Positions 1 through 8,477 of a stretch of 64,000 nucleotides of DNA are shown piece after piece (the stretch's first letter is position 1; every line of letters starts with the position of its first letter). Made by a program: the position numbers and the translations under genes. Under the pieces are notes generated by a model. It was not told the DNA's origin, made no database searches, and saw only the letters and a program-made list of their open reading frames with translations. Source of the DNA: Planctomycetota bacterium (GTDB taxonomy: Bacteria; Planctomycetota; UBA1135; GCA-002686595); assembly GCA_028278425.1 (NCBI GenBank), contig JANQEJ010000224.1, positions 1 to 64,000 of the forward strand, in the 5' to 3' direction.

Positions 1-95
1 CGACCGCGTATCCACTGCGATACGCTGAGGAGGAGCGACGCAGGGCTGCGTTCGAGAGGGCGCCGTGCGGGTGCGGCGAATACTCGGACAGGCTC

Positions 96-794
96 CTAGA
101 CGCCGAGCCTCTGCTTGATGAGATCGTGCGAGAGCCTCTTCGCGACGTCGAAGGGATCGCACTTGCCCGTCGGGTCGAACTCGATCGGGCCCATCGCCTT
201 GGCGACCTTGAGCGTCGCGGCGTGGAGCTTCTTGCTCCGCGTGCCGATACCCATGAGCGCGCCGCCCATCGCCATCCGGACGTCGACGGACTCCTTGGCC
301 TGTCGCTTGCCGATGCGCTCGACGTGAGCCAGGAAGCCCGCCTCGTCCGGGGCGGACTTCTTCTTCCACTTGGAGACCTCGTAGAGCAGGCCGTAGCCGC
401 ATCGCCGGCGGATCGGGTCCTTGCTCTTCGTCCACTTCTCGACGAGCTCGAGGACGAAGGGCGTCTTGGCGAGCGTGGCGTCGCAGGAGGAGAAAACGTG
501 TGCGAGATGCCCGCCCTGCAGCTCCTCGACCTGCGCTTCGGCCTGCTCGATCGTCATGGTCTTCGGGTCGTCGATGAGCAGCGCGAGGACCCTGGCTTCG
601 TAGACCTTCGTCTTCCAGAGTTGTCTGGCGAGCTTGGGATCTCGCCCGAGCTGCTTGGCGTACTTCCGCAAGCGCGTCAGACCGATTCCGAAGCTCTTCA
701 GCCCGCCCGAGCTCTTCGCGTGCTTCTCCCAGCTCGCGATCCCCCGCGGGTCCTGTTCGCGCTTCAGAAACTCGAGGACTTCGGTCTTGGTCAC
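96..794 (-). CDS. DNA alkylation repair protein (AlkD/HEAT-like family)
   Basis: The 232-residue product resembles the HEAT-repeat DNA alkylation repair family (COG4912/AlkD-like), whose members bind damaged DNA and remove N3- or N7-alkylated bases. The visible pattern is family-like: an N-terminal helix pair around SFGIGLTRLRKYAKQLGRD, then KVYEARVLALLIDDP, a central CD-x-L segment, and a C-terminal helix with IGTRSKKLHAATLKVAKAMG before a Cys-Asp-Pro stretch. The frame stays open far upstream, but that extension is low-complexity shadow sequence. The GTG at 794 puts the start right before the first recognisable helix (VTKTEVLEFLKREQ). It is transcribed away from the hybrid kinase at 982, leaving a 187-bp divergent region. 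Family assignment is by pattern recognition, and the exact catalytic residues were not verified. Confidence 0.75.
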   Translation of the reverse strand: MTKTEVLEFLKREQDPRGIASWEKHAKSSGGLKSFGIGLTRLRKYAKQLGRDPKLARQLWKTKVYEARVLALLIDDPKTMTIEQAEAQVEELQGGHLAHVFSSCDATLAKTPFVLELVEKWTKSKDPIRRRCGYGLLYEVSKWKKKSAPDEAGFLAHVERIGKRQAKESVDVRMAMGGALMGIGTRSKKLHAATLKVAKAMGPIEFDPTGKCDPFDVAKRLSHDLIKQRLGV

Positions 795-981
795 CCGAGT
801 GCCAATGTACCGCTTGAGGCGGGGGCCTGCGAGGGCGCCGCGGCACTCCGCTCGCGACGCCCGGGAGCCCGGCGCGGATCGGGCTTCCCCTACCGAGACC
901 TCGTGCCACCGGTGGGAACCGCGTGCCGCGCCGCTCTCGCCGTTGCCGTCCGCCCGCGCATCTGGGATAAGGTCGTGAACG

Positions 982-3342
982 ATGGCGGACGAGACGAGAA
1001 GGGGAGCCGGGCCGGCCGCGGCCGTCGGCCTGAAGGGACGCGTCACACAGCCCGATCTTCTCGGGGCGGTGATGGAGGTGAGCGACTCGGCGGTCTGCGT
1101 GCTCGACGCGAGCGGCCACGTGCTCGAGGCGAACGCCGCCGCCGAGACGTTGCTCGAGCTCCCGGCCCGCGCGCCCGGTTCCGGGCGGTACCCCGCCCCC
1201 GCCTGGCGCTCGACCAGGCTCGACGGCGGCGAGCTGGAACGGGAAGCAAAGCCCTTCGTCGTCGCGACGTGCACCGGCGAGCCCGTGCGGGACGTGCGCC
1301 ACGCGATCGAGTGGCCCGACGGGCGGCGCAAGGTGCTTTCCTTCAACGCCGTGCCCGTGCGCGACGACTCGCGAGCGATCACCCGCGTGGCCCTCTGCGC
1401 GACGGATATCACCGAGCGGCTCGGGTTCGAGGAGCGGGCGCGGGAGAACACCGCGTGGCTGCGCATGGCCATGGAGGCCGCGCAGCTCGGCATCTGGAGC
1501 TGGAACGTCGACACGAACGAAGTCCGGTGGTCGCACGACGTCGAGACGCTGTTCGGCCTGGCCCCCGGAGAGTTCGGCGGCACCTACGACGCCTACGCCG
1601 ATCTCATCCACCCCGACGACAAGGAGCGGGTCCTCGACAAGATGGCCGCGACGGTCGAGTCGGACGCCGCCACCTACACCATCGAGCACCGCCTGATCCG
1701 GCCCGACGGCAGCGAGCACTGGATCGAGGCCCGGGGAAGGGTCTTCCGCGACGAGGCCGGCCGGGCGACGTCGATCGTGGGCACGGTCATGGACGTGACC
1801 AAGCGCAAGACGGCCGAGCTCGCCCTGCGCGCGTCCGAGCAGGCGTTCCGCACCCTGTTGGAAACGGTCCCGAGCTACATCGTCAGCGTCGCGCCCGACC
1901 GCACGATCCGCTTCCTGAACCGGACGCTGCCCCACCTCCGCGTCGAGGACGTCATCGGCGTGGACGTCGTCTCGTTCATGGCGGAGGAGACTCGCGACGA
2001 ATACGCGGAGGCCCTCCGGCGCGCGTTCGAGACGGGCGAGCTCCAGGAGCTCGAGGGCAAGGCGCTCCAGCCCGACGGGGAGCCGGGCTCGTTCCTCTTG
2101 CGCATGGGGCCCGTCATGGAAGGGGACTCCGTCGAGTCCGTGACGATCGTCGGCGTGGACGTCACCCAGCTCAAGCGGGCCGAGGACGCCCTCTTGGAGA
2201 GCCAAGAGCAGCTCCGCCGCGCGCAGCGCCTCGAGAGCGTCGGGCGCCTCGCCGGCGGCGTGGCGCACGACTTCAACAACCTCCTGACCGTCATCGGCGG
2301 TTGCCTGGACCTGTTGGAGGCGCGCTTCGCCGACAGGGCGGAGATCGCCGAGCTGACGCGGCCGATCCGCGAAGCCGCCGAGCGGGGCGCGTCGCTCACG
2401 CGGCAGTTGCTCGCGTTCGCTCGGAAGCAGGTCGTCCAGCCTCGGGTGGTGGACCTCAACGCCCGGATCCGCGAGGCGAGCGAGCTGCTCCAGCGCTTCC
2501 TCGGCGAAGACGTCGAGCTCGAGCTCGTCCTGGCCGACGACCTTTGGCCGACCGAGATCGATCCCGGACAGTTCGAACAGGTGCTCGCCAACCTCGCGAT
2601 CAACGCGCGGGATGCGATGCCCGACGGCGGGCGCTTGACGATCGAGTCGCGGAACGAGCCGTCGGCGGACGGCGACGCCGTGCTCGTCGCCGTGCGCGAC
2701 ACGGGCGTCGGCATTCCCGAGGACGAGCTCCCGTTCGTGTTCGAGCCCTTCTTCACGACGAAGGGCTCGTCGGAGAACGCCGCGGTCGAGGGCACGGGCC
2801 TGGGCCTCGCGACCTGCTTCGGGATCGTCACCCAGGCCGGGGGGCAGATCGAGGTGGAGAGCTCCCCGGGGAAGGGCGCGCTGTTCCGCGTATCGCTCCC
2901 GCGCTCCGGCGGGACGCCGCACGACGTGGAGCGGCAGGAGGGCCCGGAGCGGATGCTCGCGGGGAGCGGCACCGTGCTCCTCGTCGAGGACGACCCCATG
3001 GTCCGCCGCGTGACGCGCGCGATGCTGAGGGAGGCCGGTTACGACCTGCTCGAGGCCGAGGACGGGCTTGAGGCCCTCGACGTCTTCCGCGCGAACGAGA
3101 GCCGCGTCGACCTCGTCGTCGCCGACGTCGTGATGCCGAAGCTGAGCGGAACGGCCCTCGCCCGCGAGCTCTTGGCGGCCCGACACGACCTGGACGTGCT
3201 CCTGGTGTCGGGGTACTCGACGGAGCTCAGCTCGCTGGGCGGCCTACCGGACGAGCGCACGCACCTGCTCCAGAAGCCCTACACGGGCAAGGCGCTGACC
3301 GAGAAGATACGCGCGATCATGCCGGCGCGAACGCGGACGTGA
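982..3342 (+). CDS. Cytoplasmic hybrid histidine kinase, PAS-PAS-PAS-HisKA-HATPase-REC
   Basis: This 786-residue signalling protein has no signal peptide or membrane segment, so it should sense a cytoplasmic cue. Three PAS-type segments are visible at about residues 25-145, 155-280 (with the PAC-like ending GTVMDVTKRK) and 285-400. A HisKA domain follows with phosphoacceptor His429 in GGVAHDFNNLL, then an HATPase with N-box NLAINARDAMPDGG, G1 box DTGVGIPED and G2 box GTGLGLA. A C-terminal receiver domain has the acidic pair EDD near its start and predicted phosphoacceptor Asp715 in VADVVMPK. The order resembles CckA-like hybrid kinases, in which phosphate passes on through a separate phosphotransfer protein. 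No cognate regulator is adjacent. It converges on bfr with only 7 bp between stops. Confidence 0.92.
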   Translation: MADETRRGAGPAAAVGLKGRVTQPDLLGAVMEVSDSAVCVLDASGHVLEANAAAETLLELPARAPGSGRYPAPAWRSTRLDGGELEREAKPFVVATCTGEPVRDVRHAIEWPDGRRKVLSFNAVPVRDDSRAITRVALCATDITERLGFEERARENTAWLRMAMEAAQLGIWSWNVDTNEVRWSHDVETLFGLAPGEFGGTYDAYADLIHPDDKERVLDKMAATVESDAATYTIEHRLIRPDGSEHWIEARGRVFRDEAGRATSIVGTVMDVTKRKTAELALRASEQAFRTLLETVPSYIVSVAPDRTIRFLNRTLPHLRVEDVIGVDVVSFMAEETRDEYAEALRRAFETGELQELEGKALQPDGEPGSFLLRMGPVMEGDSVESVTIVGVDVTQLKRAEDALLESQEQLRRAQRLESVGRLAGGVAHDFNNLLTVIGGCLDLLEARFADRAEIAELTRPIREAAERGASLTRQLLAFARKQVVQPRVVDLNARIREASELLQRFLGEDVELELVLADDLWPTEIDPGQFEQVLANLAINARDAMPDGGRLTIESRNEPSADGDAVLVAVRDTGVGIPEDELPFVFEPFFTTKGSSENAAVEGTGLGLATCFGIVTQAGGQIEVESSPGKGALFRVSLPRSGGTPHDVERQEGPERMLAGSGTVLLVEDDPMVRRVTRAMLREAGYDLLEAEDGLEALDVFRANESRVDLVVADVVMPKLSGTALARELLAARHDLDVLLVSGYSTELSSLGGLPDERTHLLQKPYTGKALTEKIRAIMPARTRT

Positions 3343-3349
3343 CGCCGGG

Positions 3350-3820
3350 CTAGTCCTTGAGCTGCTCGGCCAGGTAGCGCTTGATCCCGATCTTCTCGAT
3401 GATCCCGAGCTGGGCCTCGTGCCAGTCGATGGCTTCCTCCTCCTCCTTGAGGATCTTCTCGAGCAGCTCGCGCGTTCCGTTGTCGCCCTTGTCGCGGGCC
3501 AGGGCGATGCCACGGTTCAGCCGCTTGACCGCGTCGAGCTCGAGTCGCAGGTCCAGCTCGTGCTGTTCCTCGACGCTCTCGCCGACCTTGATCGACCCCA
3601 GACGCTGCATGTTCGGCACGCCGTCGAGGAAGAGGATGCGCTCGATGACCGCGTCGGCGTGGTGCATCTCTTCCATGGCCTCTTCGCGCTTCTTGGCCGC
3701 GATGCGCTTGTAGCCCCAGTTCTCGCTCATCTTGTAGTGAACGTAGTACTGGTTGATCGCCGTCAGCTCGGCGGTGAGGACCTCGTTGAGGAGCTCCAGG
3801 ACCTTGGGGTCGCCTTCCAT
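3350..3820 (-). CDS. bfr: Bacterioferritin with an altered ferroxidase ligand
   Basis: The 156-residue product aligns end to end with E. coli bacterioferritin, the 24-mer haem-containing iron store. The ferroxidase ligands Glu18, Glu51, His54, Glu94 and Glu127 are at E. coli numbering, and Met52, the haem ligand at the dimer interface, is present (EEMHHAD). The sixth di-iron ligand, His130, is replaced by Ala in EEEEAIDWHE, while a His appears four residues later (residue 134) where E. coli has Leu. The codons (gcc at 130, cac at 134) read clearly, so this is not a frame artefact. It lies 123 bp downstream of bfd on the same strand, consistent with co-regulated iron storage and release. Confidence 0.95.
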   Translation of the reverse strand: MEGDPKVLELLNEVLTAELTAINQYYVHYKMSENWGYKRIAAKKREEAMEEMHHADAVIERILFLDGVPNMQRLGSIKVGESVEEQHELDLRLELDAVKRLNRGIALARDKGDNGTRELLEKILKEEEEAIDWHEAQLGIIEKIGIKRYLAEQLKD

Positions 3821-3943
3821 TCGTGCACCTGCTGCTGGGTTTCGAATGTTCCATCCTACCCTGCTGGACGGCCGCGCCCGGGACTTACCGCGTGGTGCGG
3901 GCGGCGCGGTGGGGGAGCCGGACGGCCTTCCGTGGGCGGGCGA

Positions 3944-4150
3944 TCAGGCGGCGGGCCGCTTGCCGGGTGTCCGGCCCGTCTCGGAGCCCCGCGCGTGCTC
4001 CCGCAGGACCTCACGGATCGTCTCCAGGCAGCTCCCGCAGCTCACGCCGGCTCCGCACGTCCGCCCGACCGCGGAAAGGGCTTCTCCCCCTCCGTCGGCG
4101 GCGCGCCGGATGTCCCGGTCGGTGGCTCCTTTGCAGTGACAGACGATCAT
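3944..4150 (-). CDS. bfd: Bacterioferritin-associated ferredoxin (Bfd), [2Fe-2S]
   Basis: The 68-residue product starts MIVCHCKGATD and has Cys4, Cys6, Cys38 and Cys41. This is exactly the C-x-C plus C-x2-C spacing of E. coli Bfd, which reduces bacterioferritin haem to release stored iron. The C-terminal tail after residue 50 is basic and probably disordered, and there is an extra Cys at 32. An in-frame upstream extension exists, but the ATG at 4150 gives the canonical N-terminus. The bfr gene follows on the same strand, and a Fur-box-like palindrome lies 56-70 bp upstream of the start. Together these suggest iron-regulated expression. Confidence 0.93.
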   Translation of the reverse strand: MIVCHCKGATDRDIRRAADGGGEALSAVGRTCGAGVSCGSCLETIREVLREHARGSETGRTPGKRPAA

Positions 4151-4205
4151 GAGGCGCGGCGACCGACAGATGTCGGCCGCCCAGGTCTTGTGACTATACC
4201 GCAAC

Positions 4206-4220
4206 TGAGACGCAGTCTCA
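4206..4220. promoter_or_regulatory. Fur-box-like palindrome upstream of bfd
   Basis: TGAGACGCAGTCTCA is an inverted repeat with 6-bp arms (TGAGAC / GTCTCA) around GCA. Read as 7-1-7 it has one inner mismatch, and it resembles the TGAGAnnnnnTCTCA form of Fur-type iron boxes. It sits 56-70 bp upstream of the bfd ATG in a non-coding stretch that is more A/T-rich than its surroundings. The symmetry is directly visible; binding by Fur is inference. Confidence 0.55.
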
Positions 4221-4297
4221 ACAAAAGTTTCCCGGCGGTGCGGCGGCCCTTACTTCTGGGAGGCCCCTGCGATGAGCTCCCGCCCGGGGAGCGTCGA

Positions 4298-5386
4298 TCA
4301 GGGACCGGCCCCGGGGGGCGGCTCATCCGCCTCGCCCGGAGTCTCCGGAGGGGCCTGCTCGTCTCCGGCGGTTCCCCGCCACCGGGTGCGCGCGAGCGTT
4401 TGCATGTCCTCGACCGTGTCGTGCTCGTCGACGATCTTGGCGCCGAGCAGGCACTCGAGCACGTCCTCCAGCGTCACGACGCCTTCGAAACCCCCGTACT
4501 CGTCGACGACGGCGACGATGTGGGTGCGGTCGGCGAGGAAGAGGTCGAGCAGCTCGTTGGCGGGCATCGTCTCCGGTACAAACCGGATGGGGCGCATGAG
4601 GTCGCGCACGAAGAGCTCCTCGTCGGGCCGGCGCAGGGCCGCGTCCAGGACCTCGCGCCGGTACACGAGCCCCAGGACCTGGTCCGCGTCCTCGTCCTCG
4701 ACGACGGGCACGCGGCTGTGGACCCACCGGTCGACGTGCGTCAGGAGATCTCGAAGCGGCGTGTCGGCGTCGAGCGTCTCGACCACGGTTCGCGGCGTGC
4801 GCAGGTCGCCGGCCGTCATGCGGTCGAGGTGGAGGGCGTTGCGCACCCAGCGGTGCTCCTCGGGACGCACGGTTCCGCGGTGGGCCGCCATGCGCGACAC
4901 GACCTCGACCTCCTCCTCCGTCGGCCCGTGCGCGACTCCGGAGAGGCGGCTCATGGCCCGCTTGACGATCCAGACGACCGGCCAAACGCTCCAGATCATC
5001 CACTGGAGCGGAAGCACGATGATCGGTCCGAGGGTGGCCGCGTAGCGCACGCCTAAGCTCTTCGGGACGATCTCGGTCGCGGCCAGCACGAGCACGGTGA
5101 AGACCGCGGCGAAGACGCCGACCGCGCGACTGCCCATCTCCCGCCCGACCATCGCTCCGCACCACGCCGCGCCGACCGTGTGCGCGATGGTGTTGACCGT
5201 CAGGATCGCCGCGATCGGTTCCTCGACGTCGCGCCGCAGCCGGGCGAGCCGCTCCGCGCCGCGGACGCCGCGCTCGCGCAGGACTTCGATGCGGGCGGGA
5301 GAGATCGCGTAGAGCGCGGCCTCGAAGAGGCTGCACAGGAACGAGGCGAAGAGGGTCCCGCCGGCGACGAGGAGGATCGCGGTCAT
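4298..5386 (-). CDS. DUF21 (CNNM)/CBS-pair membrane protein, CorC/HlyC-like
   Basis: The 362-residue integral membrane protein has an N-terminal DUF21 region (about residues 1-165) with hydrophobic segments LLVAGGTLFASFLCSLFEA, GVFAAVFTVLVLAATEIV and VLPLQWMIWSVWPVVWIV. The latter two flank the family signature ATEIVPKSLG. A cytoplasmic CBS pair follows at about residues 205-330 (VVETLDADTPLRDLL and FEGVVTLEDVLECLLG). These proteins relate to CNNM/CorB magnesium transport and to so-called hemolysin-like proteins. The usual C-terminal CorC_HlyC domain is missing: the protein ends about 30 residues after the second CBS motif in a Pro/Glu-rich tail. It lies 61 bp downstream of the FG-GAP gene on the same strand. 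Confidence 0.9.
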   Translation of the reverse strand: MTAILLVAGGTLFASFLCSLFEAALYAISPARIEVLRERGVRGAERLARLRRDVEEPIAAILTVNTIAHTVGAAWCGAMVGREMGSRAVGVFAAVFTVLVLAATEIVPKSLGVRYAATLGPIIVLPLQWMIWSVWPVVWIVKRAMSRLSGVAHGPTEEEVEVVSRMAAHRGTVRPEEHRWVRNALHLDRMTAGDLRTPRTVVETLDADTPLRDLLTHVDRWVHSRVPVVEDEDADQVLGLVYRREVLDAALRRPDEELFVRDLMRPIRFVPETMPANELLDLFLADRTHIVAVVDEYGGFEGVVTLEDVLECLLGAKIVDEHDTVEDMQTLARTRWRGTAGDEQAPPETPGEADEPPPGAGP

Positions 5387-5447
5387 GCCGCTGGCGAGTG
5401 TAGGTTCGGCTCGGGCCGAAGCGAGCCGAACCGTCGAGGGAGACGGC

Positions 5448-8072
5448 TCAGAACGTCCCGACGGTCAGATCGAGGGCGTTCGTGAGCTCGACGAGCCCTT
5501 CTCCCGCCGAGACGGCCTGGGAGCATAGCGTCGCGCCGGCGAAGACGCAGTCGTAGGGGATCGCGATCGCGAAGGGCTGCCCGGCCGGCTGCGTGAAGAC
5601 GAGGGGCGAGACGCTGACGTCGCAAAGGAGGGTTCCCATTCCGGGAATCAAGAGGTTCGTGGCTGTGGGCGTGACGCCGACGAAGTCGAGCTGCGCTTGC
5701 GGTGCGAAGACCGTGTGGTCGACGACGGGATCCCACGTCTCGCCGATCACCGGGCCGGACGTGACTCCGGGCAGGAACGCGGCGGGGTTCGGCGGCGAGC
5801 CGACGCGCACCGCTTCGACCGACCCGACCGCCGCCGAGCAGGTCAGGTTCTCGAACCACGCGACCGTGTCGTCGTCCCGCGACGCCGCCAGCACCTCGGG
5901 TTTGCCATCCCCGTTCAGGTCGGCGGGCGTGACGTCGTAACAGCCCGGCATGTCCGACGCGAAGGGCTTCTCCGGGCCGAACGTCCCGAGCCCGTCGGTG
6001 TTCTCCGACCAGACGGCCCGGTTGATCTGGGCCGCCGCGAGCACGTCCGCGTCGCCGTCGCCGTCGAGGTCCTCGGCGTGGACTCCGCGGGCGAAGACGA
6101 AGGGGCTCAGGACGCTTTGCTTCGCGCCGAACGTCCCGAGGCCGTCGGTGTTCTCGTGCCAGGTGATCTCGTCGCCGAAGGTCAGGGCCGCGAGCGCGTC
6201 CAGGTCGCCGTCGCCGTCGAGGTCGGCGGCGTGAACGTCCTGGGGGTCCTCGACCAGCGCGGCGACGACCTGCTTCGGTCCGAAGCTCCCCAGACCGTCG
6301 GTGTTGGCGAACCACACGATCTCGTCGTCGATCCCCGACGCCGACAGCACGTCCAGGTCGCCGTCGTTGTCGAGGTCGGCCGCGTGCGCGTCCGACGCGA
6401 AGTCGACGGCGGCGGAGATGGTCTGCTGCGGCCCGAAGGTACCGAGGCCGTCGGTGTTCGCGTGCCAGTACACCTCGTCCAGCGAGTTGTGCGTCGCCAG
6501 CGCGTCCGGATCCCCGTCGCCGTCGAGGTCGGCCATCTCCAGCGCCCAGGCGGACACCAGCGTGAACCGCGTCCCGGGCCCGAACGTGCCCAGCCCGTCC
6601 GTGTTCTCGTACCACTTCACGCCGCCCATCGCGGCCACAACGTCCAGGTCGCCGTCGCCGTCGACGTCGGAGGCGTCCCTGCCGGTTCCGCCGAACGACG
6701 CGACGTCGAGCGTGCCCCCGAGATCGAAGAGACCGGCGCCGTCGGTGTTGCGGAACCAGAGGAGAAACCCCTCCGTGATCAAGCCCGATGCGGCGAGCAC
6801 GTCCTCGTCTCCGTCGCCGTCGAAGTCCGCCGTCCCGACGAACTGGGCGTAGTCGACGAGCGACGCAAACGTCTCCTCGACCTGGAACGCCCCCAGACCG
6901 TCGGAGTTCGCGAACCAAAGGAGCTCGCCGGCGGCGCCGATGCCGGCGAGGTCGCCGTCTCCGTCCCCGTCCAGGTCCGCCGCCACGACCGAGACCATGT
7001 CGAGCGCGGCGACGCTCTGTCCGGCCGAGAACGTCCCCATTCCGTTCAGGTTCTCGAACAGGAGGAGCCCCGGCCCGGGAGCGGTCGAGGGCGGGTCGAC
7101 GCAGAGCAGCACGTCCTGATCCCCGTCCCCGTTCACGTCCGTCGCGAGCACGGAGCGCGAACCGTTGGCCGTCGTGGTCAGGGTCGCCGCGTGAGCGAAG
7201 GCGCCGGCGCCGTCCGTGTTCTCGAACCAGGACGTCTCGTTGGGCTCCTTTCCGAAGAGCGAGAACCGCTGGCCCGCCGCCACGACGTCGGTGTCTCCGT
7301 CGCCGTCGAAGTCCGCCGTGTCCACGGCGCGCGCGCCGGGCAGGTTGGCGACGACCTGCCGGGCACCGAAGCCGCCGAGGCCGTCGGCGTTCTCGTACCA
7401 CGCGACGAGATCGTCGATGGACGACGCGGAGAGAACGTCCGTGTCGCCGTCGCCGTCCACGTCCGCCGTCTCCATGTCTTCGGGCGAGAAGAGCGACGAC
7501 ACGACGACCTGCGGGGGCCCGTAGCCTCCCAGGCCGTCGAGGTTCGCGTACCACGAGATCCGGCCGTCGCTGAAGGAGATGGAGAGCGCGTCCAGGTCGC
7601 CGTCTCCGTCGAGGTCGGCGGCGTGGACGTCGTTGGCGGAGGGCTCGGTGGAGGTGAGGACCTGCGCGGGCCCGAAGCTCCCCAGGCCGTCGACGTTCGC
7701 GTACCAGGCGACCGTGTCGTCCGATTGGGAGGCGGCGAGCACGTCGACGTCACCGTCCCCGTCGAGGTCCGCTGCGAAGACCTCGGCGGCTCCGCCTGCC
7801 TCGGTCGTGATCACGCGCTGCGCGCCCATGCTGCCCAGGCCGTCGGTGTTCTCGTACCACGCGAGCTTGTCGTCCGCGAACGACGAGGACACGACGTCTT
7901 CGTCCCCGTCGCCGTCCACGTCGGCGACCGCGACGCCGCTCACCCCGTTCGCCTGTCCGGCCACGAATTGCTTGGGGCCGAACTCCTGACCGGTCGCCGG
8001 AGCGACCAGCCCGACGAAGAATCCGAGGTGGAGCAGGCGGGGGAGGGTTCGGACGACGACCGACGACGCCAT
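5448..8072 (-). CDS. Secreted FG-GAP/VCBS protein with 14 tandem repeats
   Basis: The 874-residue protein has an N-terminal signal peptide (cleavage likely after ATG in LVAPATGQEFG). I count 14 consecutive repeats of about 46 residues, each with a calcium-loop motif of the D-x-D-G-D-G-D type and a closing W-Y-E-N-T-D-G-L-G motif (for example ADLDGDGDVDVLAAS). Repeats of this kind fold as beta-propeller blades, so the protein probably forms two propellers. A C-terminal segment of about 130 residues is non-repetitive, ends LTNALDLTVGTF and belongs to the terminal domain type shared by other exported proteins here. A good Shine-Dalgarno (AAGGAG) precedes the ATG. Its ligand or role is unknown; it is presumably cell-surface or extracellular. 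Confidence 0.92.
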   Translation of the reverse strand: MASSVVVRTLPRLLHLGFFVGLVAPATGQEFGPKQFVAGQANGVSGVAVADVDGDGDEDVVSSSFADDKLAWYENTDGLGSMGAQRVITTEAGGAAEVFAADLDGDGDVDVLAASQSDDTVAWYANVDGLGSFGPAQVLTSTEPSANDVHAADLDGDGDLDALSISFSDGRISWYANLDGLGGYGPPQVVVSSLFSPEDMETADVDGDGDTDVLSASSIDDLVAWYENADGLGGFGARQVVANLPGARAVDTADFDGDGDTDVVAAGQRFSLFGKEPNETSWFENTDGAGAFAHAATLTTTANGSRSVLATDVNGDGDQDVLLCVDPPSTAPGPGLLLFENLNGMGTFSAGQSVAALDMVSVVAADLDGDGDGDLAGIGAAGELLWFANSDGLGAFQVEETFASLVDYAQFVGTADFDGDGDEDVLAASGLITEGFLLWFRNTDGAGLFDLGGTLDVASFGGTGRDASDVDGDGDLDVVAAMGGVKWYENTDGLGTFGPGTRFTLVSAWALEMADLDGDGDPDALATHNSLDEVYWHANTDGLGTFGPQQTISAAVDFASDAHAADLDNDGDLDVLSASGIDDEIVWFANTDGLGSFGPKQVVAALVEDPQDVHAADLDGDGDLDALAALTFGDEITWHENTDGLGTFGAKQSVLSPFVFARGVHAEDLDGDGDADVLAAAQINRAVWSENTDGLGTFGPEKPFASDMPGCYDVTPADLNGDGKPEVLAASRDDDTVAWFENLTCSAAVGSVEAVRVGSPPNPAAFLPGVTSGPVIGETWDPVVDHTVFAPQAQLDFVGVTPTATNLLIPGMGTLLCDVSVSPLVFTQPAGQPFAIAIPYDCVFAGATLCSQAVSAGEGLVELTNALDLTVGTF

Positions 8073-8308
8073 GGCGAGACTCCTTCTGGTCCGGGCCCCG
8101 GGGAGGGCCTCGAGCGTAACCCATGTCGGGCTGGGTTGCTGGGTCGGTGCGCGACGTCGCGCGTCTCTTGTACGGCTATGCTCCTTCGACCCTCAACGGC
8201 GCGGCGGGTGGGACAAGCGGACCCTCTCGTCTCGGCGAGAGCTTCTCCGCCAAGTGACGGCTTGCCTATGCTTCCGCGGTGACATGCAAGCGGACACTTG
8301 CCCGAGGC

Positions 8309-8450
8309 GTGGACACCGACGTCTACCGGGCACTCGCCGATCCCACCAGGCGGAGCCATCCTGGACGAGCTCGTCGACTCGTTCGCACGAAACGAGAGGC
8401 GAGGTCGAAGCTCCACTGGCCCATCCCCACCGACGATGGCCGAGCGAAGG
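8309..8450 (+). pseudogene. Remnant of an ArsR-family transcriptional regulator
   Basis: From a GTG at 8309 the sequence reads VDTDVYRALADPTRR, the conserved N-terminus of ArsR-type winged-helix repressors. A one-base shift (the next bases read AILDELVD in the +1 frame) then breaks the frame. The middle, including the recognition helix, is missing. The usual C-terminal end of the family is recognisable as LVRTKREARSKLHW in the first frame. So there is one frameshift plus a large internal deletion, leaving about 45 of an expected 100-110 codons. The broken gene directly precedes a broken VOC gene, matching the common ArsR-VOC pairing. Confidence 0.6.
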
Positions 8451-8477
8451 CCGACCCCCCGAGGAGGAAACGGACAT

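Noticed and set aside
1-95. Possible gene end at the left edge of the window
   Set aside because: No frame with family features reaches the edge. Only 95 bases are available and I see nothing supportable in them.
126-3071. Open 981-residue frame on the plus strand covering the first three kilobases
   Set aside because: It is low-complexity Arg/Ala-rich shadow sequence of the alkylation-repair gene and the hybrid kinase and has no family features, unlike the frames at 96-794 and 982-3342.
5697-8282. Long plus-strand frame over the FG-GAP gene
   Set aside because: The repeated DNA encodes VxVPVAVEVGGV-like repeats in the antisense frame; this mirrors the minus-strand calcium-loop repeats and is the shadow of the real gene, which has a signal peptide and ordered blades.
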